Below, piece after piece: positions 6,425 to 8,603 of a stretch of DNA of 8,603 nucleotides. Below the pieces are notes generated by a model. It saw nothing but the letters and a program-made list of their open reading frames with translations, was not told where the DNA came from and did not search any database. The stretch lies in NCBI GenBank assembly GCA_043820985.1, contig JBDRDH010000074.1:1-8603 (forward strand), read 5' to 3'. The translations under genes and the position numbers were made by a program. Source of the stretch: JAAYXS01 sp043820985. Lineage in GTDB: Bacteria; Planctomycetota; Phycisphaerae; UBA1845; Fen-1342. Each line of letters begins with the position of its first letter. The first letter of the stretch is position 1.

Positions 6425-7705
6425 TTATTGCAGGTCGGGTGGGGTGGGGCTGGCTTCCAGGACGCGGCGTAAGCCCTGGCGCATGAATGATTCCGCGCCG
6501 GAAACGGTGGCGTTGGCGGCGATACGGATCATGTACGCCGACGAGAGTTTCTGAAGTTTCCGCTCGGTGAGCTTCTGGCGAATTTCATCCTGGACGTCGG
6601 CGAAGGATTGGCGGGTGGCATGTGTGATCCGGCCGCACTGGACGATACACCAGCCGTGTGCGATCTCCAGCGGTTGGCTGTATTGGTTGGCGGAATATCC
6701 GAAGATCAGTTTGCTGGCCTCGGCGTAGGGGGCCTGAAGCGGACGCCCGATCTCACCCCAGGCGCCACCCTCGGCGGCGTGCAAGCCACGCGAGTATTCG
6801 CGGGCGACTTCCTCGAAGGATTGACTGGACAGGGCGTCCTGCGCGGCGCGGATGTGACGAGTCGCCCGCAGACGGGCCTGCGCTTGTTGCGTCTCCGGAG
6901 CACGGTCCCAGGTCATCCCCTCGGGCAGGAAGGTATCGAAGGGGGCTTCGATCATCCAGAGCTCGCGGATTTCTTCCGTCGAATACTCGGCCAGGTCGCG
7001 TTGATAAGCCGCCAACAATTCGTCGCGGCGAATGAAGACCTTGGGGAGCAGTTTCTCGCGGGTGTATTGCCGGGCGACCATCTCGCGCTGCAAGAGGGCC
7101 TGGTATTGCTCAAGCGTCAGGCCGTATTTAGAGAGATGCTCCTCGAAGCGGGGGGCGCTGTCGCCGAAGTCGCGGCTGATGCGGGCGTGGATTTCGCGCT
7201 CCACGCCGCCTTCAATGACCTCTCTCTGGGGATCAGAGATATTCGCCAGCGCTTCACGCTGGATCAGCGCGCTGCCAATATCGTGCTGGATCTGCACGTA
7301 GAGCATTTCCTGGACGGTATTGGCGAAGTCCGCGGTTTTAAGCGTGCCGCGGGCCTCGATGATCCGTGGCCAGAGCGAATACAGGACCTCGGGCAGGGTC
7401 AGGACCGTGTCGTCGATCAGGAGAATATCCGCCTCGATGGCTCCCGGGGTGGGCGTGATCGGAGTCGTGGATGGGCGGGGCGGCGGTTGCTCCTCTTTCT
7501 CGATGGTGAGAGTGGGGGACGCCGAGGGCACGACTCGGCCGGTCTCGACGCGTTGCTGGCGGGCGGCGGCCATTTCGGATTCGGTTTTGATTATCGGGCG
7601 TCGAGCATCGGGCGGCGGCTTGGCCGCGCGCGTATGCGTGCAGCCGGGCAGGCCGCACAACAGCGCCACGGTCACGAATAAGCGAATCTTATCTGTCCCC
7701 ATCAT
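6425..7705 (-). CDS. SurA/PpiC-type peptidyl-prolyl isomerase-like lipoprotein
   Basis: This 426-residue protein has the layout of SurA/PrsA-type periplasmic folding factors. A lipoprotein signal peptide ends LLCGLPGC, giving Cys22 as the lipidated residue. A proline-rich linker covers about 30-90, a helical SurA-N-like region about 91-245, and a parvulin (PpiC) domain about 246-360, recognised by SFEEVAREYSRG (296-307), GGAWGEIG (313-320), ASKLIFGYSANQ (330-341) and GWCIVQCGR (351-359). A helical tail follows. Within the PpiC domain both histidines normally conserved are replaced: LHIL reads LWMI (Trp250) and G-Y/W-H-I reads GWCI (Cys353). It may therefore act as a chaperone rather than an isomerase (inference). 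The start at 7705 fits the signal peptide and a promoter placing transcription at the ATG; a GTG at 7747 is in frame but would lie at the promoter's upstream edge. The gene stands alone, convergent with the lipoprotein gene. Confidence 0.9.
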   Translation of the reverse strand: MMGTDKIRLFVTVALLCGLPGCTHTRAAKPPPDARRPIIKTESEMAAARQQRVETGRVVPSASPTLTIEKEEQPPPRPSTTPITPTPGAIEADILLIDDTVLTLPEVLYSLWPRIIEARGTLKTADFANTVQEMLYVQIQHDIGSALIQREALANISDPQREVIEGGVEREIHARISRDFGDSAPRFEEHLSKYGLTLEQYQALLQREMVARQYTREKLLPKVFIRRDELLAAYQRDLAEYSTEEIRELWMIEAPFDTFLPEGMTWDRAPETQQAQARLRATRHIRAAQDALSSQSFEEVAREYSRGLHAAEGGAWGEIGRPLQAPYAEASKLIFGYSANQYSQPLEIAHGWCIVQCGRITHATRQSFADVQDEIRQKLTERKLQKLSSAYMIRIAANATVSGAESFMRQGLRRVLEASPTPPDLQ

Positions 7706-7712
7706 GCGGGTT

Positions 7713-7741
7713 ACTATACTCGCCCGGCGGCGGATGCCCAA
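7713..7741 (-). promoter_or_regulatory. Promoter of the PpiC-like gene, giving a near-leaderless mRNA
   Basis: On the minus strand, TTGGGC (7736-7741) and TATAGT (7713-7718) are separated by exactly 17 nt. The -10 box matches five of six consensus bases. Only 7 nt separate it from the ATG at 7705, so transcription should start at or next to the start codon. No Shine-Dalgarno sequence precedes this ATG, which agrees with leaderless translation. Confidence 0.55.
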
Positions 7742-7778
7742 GGGCACCGGCGTGGATTTCGATTCATCATGGCAAGGC

Positions 7779-7811
7779 TTGACGCCGTGGGCCGGCTGTT
7801 CTACTTATATA
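7779..7811 (+). promoter_or_regulatory. Possible promoter of tRNA-Leu
   Basis: TTGACG (7779-7784) matches five of six -35 bases and is followed by the AT-rich stretch TACTTATATA (7802-7811), the only such stretch nearby. With 17 nt spacing the -10 hexamer would be TACTTA, a poor match; TATATA fits better but at 21 nt. The position, about 50 nt before the tRNA, is right. It would fire away from the PpiC-gene promoter. Confidence 0.4.
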
Positions 7812-7858
7812 CGTTACTGGTTCAAACGTGCGGGTCGGATGGCTCGCCGATATGCCAC

Positions 7859-7944
7859 GCCCGGATGGCGGAATTGGCAGACGCGCCAGGTTGAGGGCCT
7901 GGTGAGGGTTATACCTCGTGCTGGTTCGAATCCAGTTCCGGGCA
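7859..7944 (+). tRNA. tRNA-Leu (anticodon GAG)
   Basis: The 86-nt sequence folds as a class II tRNA. The acceptor stem GCCCGGA (7859-7865) pairs perfectly with TCCGGGC (7937-7943), followed by discriminator A. The anticodon stem ccagg/cctgg (7886-7890, 7898-7902) encloses loop ttgaggg with anticodon GAG at 7893-7895, reading leucine codons CTC and CTT. A long variable arm (gagg...cctc) and a T arm with ttcgaat follow. The 3' CCA is not encoded and must be added after transcription. Confidence 0.96.
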
Positions 7945-7950
7945 GTTGAG

Positions 7951-7989
7951 TCAGGTCGCTTCGTGAAAAACGGGCGGCCTGATCATTTT
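7951..7989 (+). terminator. Intrinsic terminator of tRNA-Leu
   Basis: tcaggtcgc (7951-7959) pairs with gcggcctga (7974-7982), a 9-bp stem containing one G-U pair. The inner part cgt-gaaaa-acg (7962-7972) can extend it. The stem is followed by tcatttt (7983-7989), a short T-tract. It begins 7 nt after the tRNA 3' end. Confidence 0.7.
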
Positions 7990-8007
7990 GGGGCGGATTC
8001 CTGCCGG

Positions 8008-8219
8008 GTAGGTCAAGGCTCCAGCCTTGCCACATCAGGTAGACCAAGGCTCCAGCCTTGCTCACTGTGGGCCCGCAGGTAGGTCAAGGCTCCAGCCTTG
8101 CCCATTGTGGCCCGCAGGTAGGTCAAGGCTCCAGCCTAGCTCACTGTGGGCCCGCAGGTAGGTCAAGGCTCCAGCCTAGTCCATTGTGGCCCGCAGGTAG
8201 GTCAAGGCTCCAGCCTTGC
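8008..8219 (+). repeat. Six-copy palindromic repeat array with alternating 39/40-bp spacing
   Basis: A 22-bp unit beginning gtaggtcaaggctccag starts at 8008, 8039, 8079, 8118, 8158 and 8197. The core caaggct-cc-agccttg is a palindrome with 7-bp arms; the copies at 8118 and 8158 carry agcctag and lose one pair. Between units, two short linkers alternate: one contains tcactgtgggcccgcag, the other ccattgtggcccgcag. The middle of the array thus repeats as a dimer of about 79 bp. The open frames across it are low-complexity repeat translations. It is not a CRISPR array, because the linkers are themselves repeated and too short. Confidence 0.85.
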
Positions 8220-8257
8220 CACTGTTCTGTGGGACTGGTTTGTAACCGATCAGCAAA

Positions 8258-8315
8258 GGAGGGCGAGACTCCTGCCGAGCCGCCTCAAGGGAGGGCGAGA
8301 CTCCCGCCGAGCCGC
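8258..8315 (+). repeat. Two-copy gggcgagactcc repeat
   Basis: A 26-bp unit beginning ggagggcgagactcc and ending gccgagccgc occurs at 8258-8283 and 8290-8315, differing by one base (cctgcc versus cccgcc), with a period of 32. It is a type of intergenic repeat often mis-annotated as short proteins in planctomycetes and related phyla. Its role is unknown. Confidence 0.75.
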
Positions 8316-8393
8316 AGTTTATCAGCAGGTTCGTCTTACCATAACATTGAGCGCATACAGCACGCTCCGATGCACGCCCGCTCCAGTGATTCC

Positions 8394-8422
8394 TTGCCAA
8401 CGTTGGCAGGGCCAGCTATACT
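8394..8422 (+). promoter_or_regulatory. Sigma70-type promoter upstream of tRNA-Arg
   Basis: TTGCCA (8394-8399) and TATACT (8417-8422) are exactly 17 nt apart, the -10 box matching five of six bases and the -35 box four. This is the best promoter match in the window. Transcription would start near 8429, about 98 nt before tRNA-Arg, with no open reading frame of note between, so the tRNA precursor would have a long 5' leader. Confidence 0.6.
8395..8408. promoter_or_regulatory. Perfect 14-bp palindrome overlapping the -35 box, possible operator
   Basis: tgccaacgttggca is its own reverse complement and extends to 20 bp (8392-8411) with a single mismatched pair. It covers most of the -35 hexamer and the start of the spacer, where a dimeric repressor would block RNA polymerase. 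No regulator gene is in the window, so operator function is inferred from position and symmetry only. Confidence 0.4.
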
Positions 8423-8526
8423 TCGCGACGCGGAATCGACGCCGGTGACGGGCCGTACGTACAGCGCTGGTAAGCAGCGGGGCTTACAAGGTCGCGGGCG
8501 CGGCACTGGCGATTTCCGGGCTGTTT

Positions 8527-8600
<74 letters not shown>

Positions 8601-8603
8601 GTT

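Noticed and set aside
6608..7681. Long plus-strand open frame of 357 codons
   Set aside because: It is fully antisense to the PpiC-like lipoprotein gene, which has clear domain motifs, a signal peptide and a promoter; the frame is a by-product of high GC content.
8008..8219. CRISPR-like array of palindromic repeats with short linkers
   Set aside because: The linkers are only about 17-18 bp and are themselves two alternating repeated sequences, with no cas genes nearby.

Overview
The window reads as chromosomal DNA of a GC-rich bacterium, most likely a planctomycete or close relative (inference). The grounds are the secreted and lipoprotein-rich gene content, a protease carrying a small N-terminal beta-rich domain often seen in that group, and intergenic spaces packed with short GC-rich repeats of the kind that litter planctomycete genomes. 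No phage, plasmid, IS transposase, CRISPR or defence genes are visible.

Layout. Positions 1-344 are non-coding and repeat-rich. A two-gene minus-strand operon follows: a four-helix membrane protein (1430-1873), then a ThiF/MoeB/HesA-type E1-like adenylyltransferase (345-1415). A repeat block (about 2011-2233) separates it from a plus-strand run of three exported proteins: a PDZ-less HtrA-like serine protease (2369-3328), a 602-residue secreted protein of unknown function with an internal duplication (3422-5230), and a probable lipoprotein with two C-terminal membrane helices (5249-6094). A second repeat block (6114-6397) lies between this run and a convergent minus-strand gene for a SurA/PpiC-type lipoprotein (6425-7705), which has its own near-leaderless promoter. 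Then come tRNA-Leu(GAG) with an intrinsic terminator, a six-copy palindromic repeat array (8008-8219), a two-copy repeat (8258-8315), a good sigma70-type promoter overlapped by a perfect 14-bp palindrome, and tRNA-Arg(ACG) at the right edge.

How the genes fit together. The protease, the duplicated secreted protein, the lipoprotein and the PpiC-like lipoprotein all act outside the cytoplasm, so the middle of the window may serve envelope protein quality control; this rests on neighbourhood only. The E1-like enzyme probably activates a ThiS/MoaD-type sulfur carrier for thiamine or molybdopterin synthesis, but no carrier or other pathway gene is present.

No clearly new system is seen. The points most worth a second look are the PpiC domain that has lost both conserved histidines, the unnoticed two-fold repeat in the 602-residue protein, the operator-like palindrome before tRNA-Arg, the alternating 39/40-bp repeat array, and a hairpin element bracketed by two copies of another repeat.
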